From: Flavipsychrobacter sp.
GTDB taxonomy: Bacteria > Bacteroidota > Bacteroidia > Chitinophagales > Chitinophagaceae
NCBI GenBank assembly: GCA_021156265.1
Contig: JAJNBR010000072.1
Coordinates: 1 to 11,185, forward strand
Reading direction: 5' to 3'
DNA length: 11,185 nucleotides
Below, in pieces: positions 1 to 6,951 of the stretch. The stretch's first letter is position 1. Each line of letters begins with the position of its first letter. The notes under the pieces are model-generated. The model searched no databases and was not told the origin of the DNA. It saw only the letters and a program-made list of their open reading frames with translations. Made by a program: the position numbers and the translations under genes.

Positions 1-153
1 ACAAAGCTTGATCGCAAGTTCGATATAGCAGCCAGCGATAATGTCATGCATATCGGGAGGAAGGATCTTGTTAATGGCAGATACATCGTCAAACTCAGCT
101 GGGTGGCAGCGGGGACAACTTATTACCAGGAAACTGATCTAAACCTGCGATAA
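1..153 (+). CDS. ccoH: FixH/CcoH-like protein, C-terminal part (5' end outside window)
   Basis: The frame starting at base 1 is open for 50 codons and stops with TAA at 151-153. The visible residues end in a pattern G-R-Y-I-V-K-L-S-W, then G-T-T-Y-Y-Q-E-T-D, which resembles the C-terminal beta-rich periplasmic part of FixH family proteins. FixH/CcoH is a small single-helix membrane protein needed for assembly or stability of cbb3-type cytochrome c oxidase; that is family knowledge. The membrane anchor and start lie to the left of the window. The following SafE-like gene begins inside this stop codon (TAATG), so the two are almost certainly co-transcribed, and a FixH-SafE order is typical of the end of cbb3 oxidase clusters in Bacteroidota. 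The family call rests on a short segment plus this context. Confidence 0.7.
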   Translation, partial: TKLDRKFDIAASDNVMHIGRKDLVNGRYIVKLSWVAAGTTYYQETDLNLR

Positions 154-860
154 TGGAAAGCATCGGCATCATAACAGCATTACTAATGGGCATTACGGGC
201 AGCCTGCACTGCGCGGGCATGTGTGGCCCTATTGTAATGGTGATGCAGTTTCAGTTCTTAGAGGGCTGGAAGCGTGCCGCAGGTGTTGCGTTATATCACA
301 TCGGCCGAACGTCGGTATACGCAGCGCTGGGTGCTGTGCTGTTCTCCGTTAAGTCTGTGTTTACGCCGCAGGTACAGCAGTATGTATCTATTGGTCTTGG
401 CAGTTTTCTTTTAGTGCTGGGTGTACTTACGTTTTTGCCGAATGTTGTCAGGGTAAAACTGCCCTGGGCAAATTTTGTAACTGGTTCTATAGGCAAATTC
501 CTGGCAAAGCCGGGGCTGAAAGCACTATTCATGTCAGGTGTTTTGAATGGCCTTTTGCCTTGTGGATTGGTGTACATGGCGCTGTCGGCAAGCATGGTTA
601 CAAATACAGTTATAGAAGCCATCACCTTTATGTATGCTTTTGGTGCAGGCACTGTTCCTGTTCTCGTATTTATCACAGTATTTAAGACAAGGCTGAAGCT
701 GTTTAATGAGCCCTCTGTTAAAAGGTTGATACCTATAATGATGTTTGCGTTTGGCACTCTGTTCGTCATGCGTGGGCTTAACCTCGGTATTCCCATGCTT
801 AGCCCGAAGATCACAGTAGAACAGGCGAAGATCACAACCAGCTGTTGTCATAAGCATTAG
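153..860 (+). CDS. TauE/SafE-like (DsbD transmembrane-type) membrane protein of a cbb3 oxidase cluster
   Basis: A 235-residue polytopic protein with about six hydrophobic helices, the usual size for this group. Near the N-terminus is the motif T-G-S-L-H-C-A-G-M-C-G-P, with H19, C20 and C24. A second cysteine motif, L-N-G-L-L-P-C-G, places C137 at the matching position of the second half, and M-Y-A-F-G-A-G-T-V-P follows at 160-169. Paired cysteines at the start of each three-helix half are characteristic of the DsbD/CcdA-like branch often named sulfite exporter TauE/SafE. Members beside cbb3 genes are suspected to help in metal delivery or redox maturation of the oxidase; sulfite export is not supported by anything visible. 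The protein ends in C-C-H-K-H, a possible metal-binding tail. The ATG at 153 shares one base with the TAA of the FixH-like gene, which fixes the start and implies translational coupling. Confidence 0.85.
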   Translation: MESIGIITALLMGITGSLHCAGMCGPIVMVMQFQFLEGWKRAAGVALYHIGRTSVYAALGAVLFSVKSVFTPQVQQYVSIGLGSFLLVLGVLTFLPNVVRVKLPWANFVTGSIGKFLAKPGLKALFMSGVLNGLLPCGLVYMALSASMVTNTVIEAITFMYAFGAGTVPVLVFITVFKTRLKLFNEPSVKRLIPIMMFAFGTLFVMRGLNLGIPMLSPKITVEQAKITTSCCHKH

Positions 861-869
861 CCGCATCAA

Positions 870-883
870 CTGACAACGGTCAA
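870..883 (+). promoter_or_regulatory. Candidate Crp/Fnr-type operator (CTGAC-N4-GTCAA)
   Basis: CTGAC at 870-874 and GTCAA at 879-883 form a dyad with a four-base spacer. Nine of the ten half-site bases fit the variant TTGAC-N4-GTCAA of the Fnr-family box (consensus TTGAT-N4-ATCAA). The centre is about 65 bases upstream of the start point expected from the promoter-like box at 928-935. A REC-Crp regulator is encoded about 0.4 kb away. The site overlaps another inverted repeat that could be a terminator, so the assignment is ambiguous and rests on pattern only. Confidence 0.25.
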
Positions 884-909
884 TCTATTCGTTGACCATC
901 ATTCTTTTT
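878..909 (+). terminator. Possible terminator hairpin after the cbb3-cluster genes
   Basis: GGTCAAT at 878-884 can pair with GTTGACC at 891-897 (six Watson-Crick pairs and one G-T pair) around a six-base loop. A T-run occurs at 905-909, eight bases after the stem, which is further than in a classical intrinsic terminator. It lies 17 bases after the SafE-like stop and could end that transcript. The same palindrome GGTCAA-N8-TTGACC could instead be a protein binding site upstream of the next gene. Confidence 0.35.
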
Positions 910-927
910 ACAACTATAAAGCAAACG

Positions 928-935
928 TAGTTTTG
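928..935 (+). promoter_or_regulatory. Bacteroidota-type -7 promoter box for the small coiled-coil gene
   Basis: TAGTTTTG matches the Bacteroidota -7 consensus TAnnTTTG exactly and lies 20 bases before the ATG at 956. The -33 region is weak: only a TTTT run at 905-908, 19 bases upstream, approximates the TTTG element. It would allow the small gene to be transcribed separately from the upstream oxidase genes. Confidence 0.4.
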
Positions 936-955
936 AATCTATAACCGCTGAAAAA

Positions 956-1303
956 ATGGGCTTGAACGAATTGGAAACAGAAATCGGCACCTGGTTGCAA
1001 AAGCTGGAAGGCATGCAGCTGGAGAATACCGACATGAAAACGAGATTGGCTGATGCGGTGAAACAAACAGTGAGCTCCGCTGCGCTCGAAGAAGCTGAGC
1101 AGTTCCAGAGCCGTTTTCTCAATAAAGATGCCGTCATATCCTTCATGCGTGCCGATATTAAAAAGCATGCGCAGAAACTTGGAAACAATACAGCTGATAT
1201 CCAGTCGTGGCAAAGCAAGCTGCGCTCCGATATGGAAAAAATGGAAACTGAATTCAGCAGTATGCGGTCGGTATTTTCCAGCTACCTGCTACAACTCGCT
1301 TGA
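956..1303 (+). CDS. Small hypothetical coiled-coil protein
   Basis: A 115-residue protein with no signal peptide and no membrane helix, so probably cytoplasmic. It is rich in Glu, Lys, Gln and Ala and has hydrophobic residues at roughly heptad spacing through most of its length, for example around residues 1-50 and 62-108, suggesting a helical coiled-coil bundle. It contains no cysteine and no recognisable catalytic motif. ATG at 956 follows a Bacteroidota-type promoter box at 928; there is no clear Shine-Dalgarno sequence. I do not recognise a named family; short helical proteins of this look do occur beside signalling genes in related bacteria, but I cannot name a function. Its TGA at 1301-1303 is one base from the stop of the convergent response regulator gene. 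Support for being real: a plausible protein composition, good packing between neighbours and a promoter-like box. Confidence 0.7.
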   Translation: MGLNELETEIGTWLQKLEGMQLENTDMKTRLADAVKQTVSSAALEEAEQFQSRFLNKDAVISFMRADIKKHAQKLGNNTADIQSWQSKLRSDMEKMETEFSSMRSVFSSYLLQLA

Positions 1304-1304
1304 A

Positions 1305-2360
1305 TTAGTTGATCAGGTTGCGCAGTTTCTGTGCCTGCAGAATCGTGATCACACCACTTTTCACTTCTATCAGCTTCTCGTCTTTAAAATCACCCAACGT
1401 CCTTATCAGCGATTCTTTTGCAGTTCCGGCTATTGTTGAAAGATTATCCCGGCTGATGTCGATGCTGAATTCTTTACCGTCGGCAGGTTTGTATTTGTCG
1501 TGCAAGGCAATCAGCGCATTGGCTACTTTCTTACGCAGTGAGTTGTACGCAAGGCCCAAAAGCTGTTCTTCTTTTTCTGATACATTCTTAGCCAGCAGGC
1601 CCACGAATTTTTTAAGAATGGCAGGGTTGCCGTTTACGAGTGTTTCAAATTGTTCGCGAGGTACCATCGCGACCTCAGCATCTTCCATTGCTTCGGCATT
1701 CTCTTTGTAAGGAGTGCCTTCCAGTATCGCGATGTGGCCGAAGAAATCGCCTTCGCCATGTAGCCCGGTTATCAGTTCTTTACCGTCGTCGTTTGTTTTA
1801 TATGTCTTTACCTTCCCGCTTTGCACGTAGTAAAGACGATAAGGTTGTCCCCCTTCATGATATATTATTTGCCGCTTTTTATAAACAGAAGTGTCAGCAG
1901 TTTCGGCAAGATTCTTAACCAGGTCGCTGCCGCTGGCATGTATCAAGGTATTGAGGCCTTCAAGGCCGGGTGATAGTTGTTGTTTCAGAGCCTCTGATTT
2001 TTTCAGGCGGCTTTCTATTGCGTTCAGCAGTTCGGTACCGTTAAATGGCTTGGTCAGGTAATCGTCTGCTCCCAGTTCCATGCCCTTTCTGATTTCGGCG
2101 CGTTCGGCTTTGGCTGTAAGGAAGATGAAAGGTATGTTCTGTGTAGAGGGATTTTTCTGTAGCATATGGATCACGCCATAGCCATCCAGCTCCGGCATCA
2201 TAATATCGCACACGATAATATCAGGCTTGGTTTCAAGCGCCAGCGATACACCTTTTCTTCCGTCCGGGGCAGTTATAGCCTCGTAGCCGGATAGTTCCAG
2301 TATCTCGGCCATATTCTCCCTGATCTCCGTATTATCCTCTATCAGTAAAATCTTTTTCAT
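1305..2360 (-). CDS. Response regulator: REC receiver fused to Crp/Fnr-type DNA-binding protein
   Basis: A 351-residue cytoplasmic transcription regulator. Residues 1-120 form a receiver domain with acidic pair E8-D9, phosphoacceptor D52 (in C-D-I-M-M-P), T82 and K104 (in T-K-P-F). Residues about 155-240 are a cyclic-nucleotide-binding-type beta-roll (Q-S-G-K-V-K, then G-D-F-F-G). The segment expected to bind the cAMP phosphate lacks the R-S pair, so cAMP is unlikely to be its ligand, and there is no N-terminal cysteine cluster as in Fnr. Residues about 276-345 are a Crp-type winged helix; the recognition helix has K315-E316-S-L-I-R320, matching the R-E-x-x-x-R pattern of Crp with Lys for the first Arg. 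Phosphorylation by the adjoining kinase probably controls DNA binding. Its ATG (2358-2360) overlaps the kinase TGA as ATGA, so the pair is translationally coupled. Targets are unknown; the nearby cbb3 genes are natural candidates. Confidence 0.93.
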   Translation of the reverse strand: MKKILLIEDNTEIRENMAEILELSGYEAITAPDGRKGVSLALETKPDIIVCDIMMPELDGYGVIHMLQKNPSTQNIPFIFLTAKAERAEIRKGMELGADDYLTKPFNGTELLNAIESRLKKSEALKQQLSPGLEGLNTLIHASGSDLVKNLAETADTSVYKKRQIIYHEGGQPYRLYYVQSGKVKTYKTNDDGKELITGLHGEGDFFGHIAILEGTPYKENAEAMEDAEVAMVPREQFETLVNGNPAILKKFVGLLAKNVSEKEEQLLGLAYNSLRKKVANALIALHDKYKPADGKEFSIDISRDNLSTIAGTAKESLIRTLGDFKDEKLIEVKSGVITILQAQKLRNLIN

Positions 2361-3514
2361 TCCCTGTTTTTGTCAAATTTAATAATGAATTCTGTACCCT
2401 GATTCAGCGCACTGTTGAAACTGATGGTGCCATTCAGCAATTCTACATATTTAGCAACTATATGCAGACCAAGACCCGTGCCCTGTATATTGGTGACATT
2501 AGCTCCCCGGAAGAACCGCTCGAACAGGTGCTGTTGGTCTTCGGGGGATATCCCGAGCCCCTTGTCTTTAATGGACAAGGTCAATACATGACTGTCGTTG
2601 ATGCTATTGACATATATAGGGCTATTCTCAGGAGAGAATTTAATCGCGTTCGATACCAGATTTAGCACGATGTGCTTCACAAGTGCCATGTCGAGCATCA
2701 CGAAACTGCTGCCACTATGTTCATAAATGATCTCCTGTCCCGGCTTGGTAATTGTTTTAAGCTCATTCACCAGTTCGCTTATAGTTTCTCTAATGTCAAT
2801 TTCGCTAAACCGAACCTGTATTTTTCCTTCTTCAATTTTTCCAACTGATAGAAAATCATTCAATATATCCGTAAGCAGATTGACAGAAGAAACGATACGT
2901 TGAATGTGTTTTTCCCGCTTAGGCTGGTCCTCGGTTTTTCCGTATTGCGACAGCAAATAGGCTGAAGAAAGGACCGTACTCAAAGGTGTCCGGAATTCAT
3001 GCGATGCCATGGAAACAAAGCGGCTTTTCAGCTCGTTCAGCTCTTTTTCTTTTTCTAACGCTTCCTGGAGCGACTGCGTTCGTTCTTTTACCTTTTGTTC
3101 CAGTTCGGCATTTAGCCTTATTAGTGCATTGTCTGATTCTTTGCGGATCGTGATATCGCTTACGAAGGCTATGCTGAACACGCCTTCAGAAGTATTGTAA
3201 ACACTTAGGCTTACTTCAACAGGAAACTCAGTGCCATCTTTTTTTACAGCAAACAGGTCCATGCCGCTGCCCATGGGCCGGCTGTGTGGATTTTGGCCGT
3301 AATAGCGGTCGCGGTGTTGCTCGTGCTTCTCTTTGTACCTTCGCGGTATCAGCACTTCTATTTTTTTGCCGATGAGTTCCCCTGTAGTATAACCGAATTG
3401 CTTCAGTGCAAACTGGTTGACAAGTACTATATCACCGTTTACGTCAACGGTGATAATGCCAATAGCTGCATTGTTGAACAGTGCTTCAAATTCCTGACTT
3501 TTTGATCCATTCAC
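2357..3514 (-). CDS. PAS-domain sensor histidine kinase
   Basis: A 385-residue kinase with no membrane helix, hence probably a soluble sensor of a cytoplasmic signal. Residues about 8-125 are one PAS domain (ending S-D-I-T). Residues 127-165 are a charged coiled-coil linker. The HisKA domain follows with the H-box S-H-E-F-R-T-P and phosphoacceptor H172. The ATPase domain shows the N-box (N285 and N289), the G1 box D-K-G-L-G-I (317-322), the F-box F-E-R-F-F-R-G (331-337) and the G2 box G-T-G-L-G-L (345-350). All catalytic boxes are intact. PAS residue H64 lies exactly where the FixL heme ligand falls after the L-x-P motif, but the FixL regulatory Arg is replaced by M85. The start is GTG at 3514; no in-frame ATG, GTG or TTG lies in the 12 codons checked upstream, and the PAS domain would be cut by later starts. 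The gene precedes and overlaps the REC-Crp regulator. Confidence 0.93.
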   Translation of the reverse strand: MNGSKSQEFEALFNNAAIGIITVDVNGDIVLVNQFALKQFGYTTGELIGKKIEVLIPRRYKEKHEQHRDRYYGQNPHSRPMGSGMDLFAVKKDGTEFPVEVSLSVYNTSEGVFSIAFVSDITIRKESDNALIRLNAELEQKVKERTQSLQEALEKEKELNELKSRFVSMASHEFRTPLSTVLSSAYLLSQYGKTEDQPKREKHIQRIVSSVNLLTDILNDFLSVGKIEEGKIQVRFSEIDIRETISELVNELKTITKPGQEIIYEHSGSSFVMLDMALVKHIVLNLVSNAIKFSPENSPIYVNSINDSHVLTLSIKDKGLGISPEDQQHLFERFFRGANVTNIQGTGLGLHIVAKYVELLNGTISFNSALNQGTEFIIKFDKNRE

Positions 3515-3533
3515 TTTTGTTGCCGTTAGGCTG

Positions 3534-3565
3534 TAAATATAGTAATAACTCTTAGCTCAGTAAAA
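3534..3565 (-). promoter_or_regulatory. Candidate promoter of the kinase-regulator operon
   Basis: Read on the minus strand, TTTT (3562-3565) is followed after 20 bases by TATATTTA (3534-3541). This approximates the Bacteroidota pattern TTTG-N19-21-TAnnTTTG with one mismatch in each box. Transcription would begin around 3525-3530, giving a leader of only 10-15 bases before the GTG at 3514. Confidence 0.35.
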
Positions 3566-3634
3566 CGAGACTGCAGGATGGTACCAGGTTACATGATAAG
3601 AGTCGCAATGCGGGTTGTCGGGCAGGAGTATTTA

Positions 3635-3671
3635 GACTATAAAAGCCAGTCCTGGAGTGGCTTTTATAGTC
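3635..3671 (-). terminator. Perfect 14-bp hairpin downstream of the amidohydrolase gene
   Basis: GACTATAAAAGCCA at 3635-3648 is the exact reverse complement of TGGCTTTTATAGTC at 3658-3671, with a nine-base loop. It starts 43 bases past the stop of the amidohydrolase gene and lies before the kinase promoter, so it probably ends the amidohydrolase transcript. No uninterrupted T-run follows the stem on either strand; the A/T-rich stretch is inside the stem. It may therefore act as an mRNA 3'-end stabiliser or a rho-assisted stop rather than a classical terminator. Confidence 0.55.
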
Positions 3672-3714
3672 CATGTATTATTAGGCAGATATTTCATAAA
3701 ATGTTTGACTGCAA

Positions 3715-6700
3715 TCAATCTTCTTCATGTGTATCCGTCTCATACCAGGGAAATGATTCTGCATTTTTGCTAAACTCCCAGTAGAACGGGCTGGGTTTTT
3801 TGTGATAGTTACCGGTTTCGTTCATCGTTTGTGCATCATACAGTCGACCGTTTACCATGGTGTACCTGATGCTCTCTGTGTTGTAAATATTCTCCAGCGG
3901 GTTTTTATCCAATACTATAAGGTCGGCAAGCTTGCCCGGTTTTAGCGAGCCTATATACTGATCCAGTCCCAGGCTTTTTGCAGGATTGACAGTGGCCGTG
4001 CGTAATGCTTCCATCGGCGACATACCGCCTTGCGACATCATCCATATTTCCCAGTGTGCACCAAGACCCTGCAATTGGCCATGCGCACCCATATTGATGG
4101 TTACACCGGCGTCACTCAGTTTTTTCTGGCTCTTCGAAACCAGTATATGCCCGTTCTCATATTCTTCCTCGGGCGCCATAGTGCGGTGCCGGGCGCGGGT
4201 ATCTATTACAGGACGTGGTGTAAAGCGTAATAGCCTTTCTTTTTCCCAAACATTGCTATGCTGGTACCAATAATACTCGCCCGAGAGCCCACCGTACGAT
4301 ACGATAAGCGTCGGGGTACTGGCAGTGCCTGCGTTTTTCCAAAGTTGTATCACATCGTTATATAGCGGCGCTACCGGTATGTTATGCTCGATGGTCGTAT
4401 GGCCATCCAGTATCATGCTAATGTTGTGATAAAAGAAAGAACCGCCTTCGGGTACTACTTCCAGTTTCAGTTCGCGTGCAGCTTCTATGATCATCTGCCG
4501 CTGCTCTCTCCGGGGCTGGTTGTAGCTTTTCACGCTGAACGCTCCCAAAGCCTTTGTGCGTATCAATGCACTTTTAGCATCTTCTATCGTATTGACGATC
4601 GTCCTGGCGTCGCCATCGGCACCGTACAAAATAGTTCCTGTTGAGAATACACGAGGACCTACCATCATTCCTGCTTTCACCAATTCGCTTTGTGCAAAGA
4701 CCAGTTCACTATTGGCTGAGGGGTCGTGCATGGTTGTTACCCCGTAGGCGAGATTGGCATAATAAGGCCAGTGTTTCTCGGGTATAATTCCAGCTCCGAA
4801 ATGCCCGCCGTGCGCGTGTGCATCAACAAAGCCTGGCATAATGGTCTTGCCCGTGCAGTTTATTTGTTTCGCATTGGATGGTATCGTTACCTGTCCGTCT
4901 TTGCCTATTGCTTTGATCACATTGCCGTCTACTACGACGGTGCCGTTCTCTATCACACCATCACCTTCCATAGTGATGATCCTTGCGTTGGTAAATGCTA
5001 CCTGCCCCGTCGGTTTATCCGCTTTCGCAACCAGCCCAACTGTAATGCCTTGAGCAGGAATAGTGAATGTAGAATCAGGCTTGCCACCTAAAAACTGGTA
5101 CATATCATTAAGGGCAATAGTATAGTACTGGTCGCCAAGCGTATAGTGCAGCTGTTTGCCGTCGCCACTCCAGTGCAGGTTATAGCCTGCGTCTTTCGAT
5201 ACACGCCTCAAAGGGAAATCAGCGGAGTCGCTGCCGATGGTTATCGGCCTGCCTGTATGGGGGAAGGCAGCGATATATACCTGGTGCAGGTTCACATATG
5301 CGATCCAGTCCTCACCGGGCGATACAGTGAACTGCCTGCCGTATGTGGTTTTGAAAATGGTACGTTCTTCGTTGCCGTCCAGGTCGCACGAGCTAAAAGA
5401 TTTTTCCAGTCCGCCGCCGGCATGGTAGTAAATACGCTCGTCGTCTTTACTGAACGAAGGTTTGTCACCTTTGTCCGTTATAAATTCTTCTTTTCCTCCA
5501 CTTGCCGCGATGAAGTAAATGCCCGGCTTTGCAGTATAAGCAGGCCCCAGTATGTTATCGCCTCCTTCTTTTTCATACACTAGCTTACTGCCGTCATTTG
5601 ACCACGAAGGTGTGCGGTATTTCCCTTTTTTGCTGGTAATACGTTCAGGTTTTCCACCGGTCGTCCTCACTTTGCTGATGCTGCCTGCCATGCTGTCGTT
5701 CCAGGTGACATAGGCAATGGTCTTTCCATCGGGCGAAAATGCAGGGTCGTATTCATATTCGGCAGAGCTTGTGATGCGAGCAGGTTTTCCACCCGGCAAT
5801 TCTTTTTTATACAAATGTCCGAGCGCACTGAACACCAGCCATTTTCCGTCGGGCGAAGTAACAGCCTGGCGGATGACGTTTACCTTGAATTCGTCGGGAT
5901 TGATGTCCTGTTTGAATCTTACTACATCAGTTACCTGTTGCTTTACCGTTGCAGTAAAAGGTATTTCCGTTGCTGCATTGCTACCTTGGACGTCTATTTT
6001 CATGATCTTGCCGCCTGCCCAGACTATAATGTGCTTGTCATCCGGTGTCCACGCAAACCCCGTGTAAATACCGAAGATGGTCCATGCTTCCTGCTGATCT
6101 TTCGATAGTTTGTCGTAGACCGGCCATTCTTCTCCCGTTTCAATATTTCTCAGGTACAATACGCTTTTTGTTCTTACCCTTTTCACAAAAGCAAGTGTTT
6201 TGCCATCGTGCGATACCTGCGGCCGTACCGCTCCGCCGGGCCCTCCGGTAACAGGTTCGGTAATGCCTTTCTCCCTGTCGAAGCGCTTAATCACGAATAT
6301 CTGCTCGTTCGGGTTTTTGTTGTATTGAAAGTGACCGCCGGGGTACATGTCCTCGCTGTAGTACACATAGGGTCCCTTGGGCGATACGCAGGGTTCGTTC
6401 AGGTCCTGCTGGTCATTTTTCTTCACTGTTAGCTGCAATCCATTTCCACCGTTGATGTGGTACATCCAAAGCTCACCAGCTCCCAGTGAGCGGGTCGACG
6501 TAAAATGCTTCCGGGCTATGATATACTTACCGTCCGGCGTCCACACACCATTGTTCAGCAGGCGGAAAGTTTCCTTGGTCACCTGCCTTGCGTTACTGCC
6601 GGACCTGTCCATGATCCAGACGTTATCACCACCACCTGCGTCAGACGTAAAGGATATTTTACTGCCGTCGGGGCTGAAACGTGGCTGTACTTCCATGGCC

Positions 6701-6951
6701 TTGCCCTGCCGCAGTATTTTAGCTTCACCACCACCAGAAGGCATTATATAAATATCACCCAACAGGTCGAAAACGATCTCTCTGCCGTCGGGCGACACAT
6801 CCAGGTTCATCCACGTTCCTTCGTTCACCGTAAAAGACACCTCTTTCTGCGGCCCGCCCGGATTGTTAACATCCCATTTCTTTTTATCTCCTGCAAGCAG
6901 GCTTGTAGGAATTGAAAATAGAATTAGCAGCAAGCACGATCTGAAACCCAT
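3715..6951 (-). CDS. Secreted TolB/PD40 beta-propeller plus amidohydrolase protein
   Basis: A 1078-residue exported protein. Residues 1-20 form a signal peptide (a basic start, hydrophobic L/I core, and L-L-A then G-D at the likely cleavage site; no lipobox Cys). Residues about 40-615 carry at least eleven PD40/TolB-type repeats of the form S-P-D-G-x-x-I-x-F/Y, at roughly 53, 93, 138, 247, 302, 366, 406, 451, 501, 544 and 595, enough for one or two beta-propellers. Residues about 651-1045 are an amidohydrolase-superfamily domain: it begins V-A-F-T-N-A-R-I-I, has the metal site M-P-G-F-V-D-A-H-A-H with H712 and H714, K808 in V-K-S-Y, H855 in T-T-I-E-H, and ends with the typical G-S-L-K-P-G-K-L-A-D-L-I-V-L-D at 1001-1015. 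Relatives hydrolyse amides, peptides or cyclic amides with bound metal; the substrate here is unknown. The strand-5 His and strand-8 Asp usual for the superfamily appear replaced. The gene appears monocistronic and diverges from the ABC operon. Confidence 0.93.
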   Translation of the reverse strand: MGFRSCLLLILFSIPTSLLAGDKKKWDVNNPGGPQKEVSFTVNEGTWMNLDVSPDGREIVFDLLGDIYIMPSGGGEAKILRQGKAMEVQPRFSPDGSKISFTSDAGGGDNVWIMDRSGSNARQVTKETFRLLNNGVWTPDGKYIIARKHFTSTRSLGAGELWMYHINGGNGLQLTVKKNDQQDLNEPCVSPKGPYVYYSEDMYPGGHFQYNKNPNEQIFVIKRFDREKGITEPVTGGPGGAVRPQVSHDGKTLAFVKRVRTKSVLYLRNIETGEEWPVYDKLSKDQQEAWTIFGIYTGFAWTPDDKHIIVWAGGKIMKIDVQGSNAATEIPFTATVKQQVTDVVRFKQDINPDEFKVNVIRQAVTSPDGKWLVFSALGHLYKKELPGGKPARITSSAEYEYDPAFSPDGKTIAYVTWNDSMAGSISKVRTTGGKPERITSKKGKYRTPSWSNDGSKLVYEKEGGDNILGPAYTAKPGIYFIAASGGKEEFITDKGDKPSFSKDDERIYYHAGGGLEKSFSSCDLDGNEERTIFKTTYGRQFTVSPGEDWIAYVNLHQVYIAAFPHTGRPITIGSDSADFPLRRVSKDAGYNLHWSGDGKQLHYTLGDQYYTIALNDMYQFLGGKPDSTFTIPAQGITVGLVAKADKPTGQVAFTNARIITMEGDGVIENGTVVVDGNVIKAIGKDGQVTIPSNAKQINCTGKTIMPGFVDAHAHGGHFGAGIIPEKHWPYYANLAYGVTTMHDPSANSELVFAQSELVKAGMMVGPRVFSTGTILYGADGDARTIVNTIEDAKSALIRTKALGAFSVKSYNQPRREQRQMIIEAARELKLEVVPEGGSFFYHNISMILDGHTTIEHNIPVAPLYNDVIQLWKNAGTASTPTLIVSYGGLSGEYYWYQHSNVWEKERLLRFTPRPVIDTRARHRTMAPEEEYENGHILVSKSQKKLSDAGVTINMGAHGQLQGLGAHWEIWMMSQGGMSPMEALRTATVNPAKSLGLDQYIGSLKPGKLADLIVLDKNPLENIYNTESIRYTMVNGRLYDAQTMNETGNYHKKPSPFYWEFSKNAESFPWYETDTHEED

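Noticed and set aside
296..835. A 179-codon minus-strand frame opposite the SafE-like gene.
   Set aside because: The plus-strand frame has the recognised motifs and is coupled to the FixH-like stop; the minus frame shows no family features.
153..860. Annotating the SafE-like protein as a sulfite exporter.
   Set aside because: The paired-cysteine motifs and the cbb3 context point to the DsbD/CcdA-like branch; nothing visible supports sulfite transport.
1305..2360. Calling the regulator an oxygen-sensing Fnr or a cAMP receptor.
   Set aside because: It has neither an iron-sulfur cysteine cluster nor the R-S cAMP-binding pair; the intact receiver domain is the better guide to its input.
5146..5583. 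A 145-codon plus-strand frame, with several similar ones across 3986-6915.
   Set aside because: All are antisense shadows of the amidohydrolase gene, whose propeller repeats and catalytic motifs are continuous over this interval.
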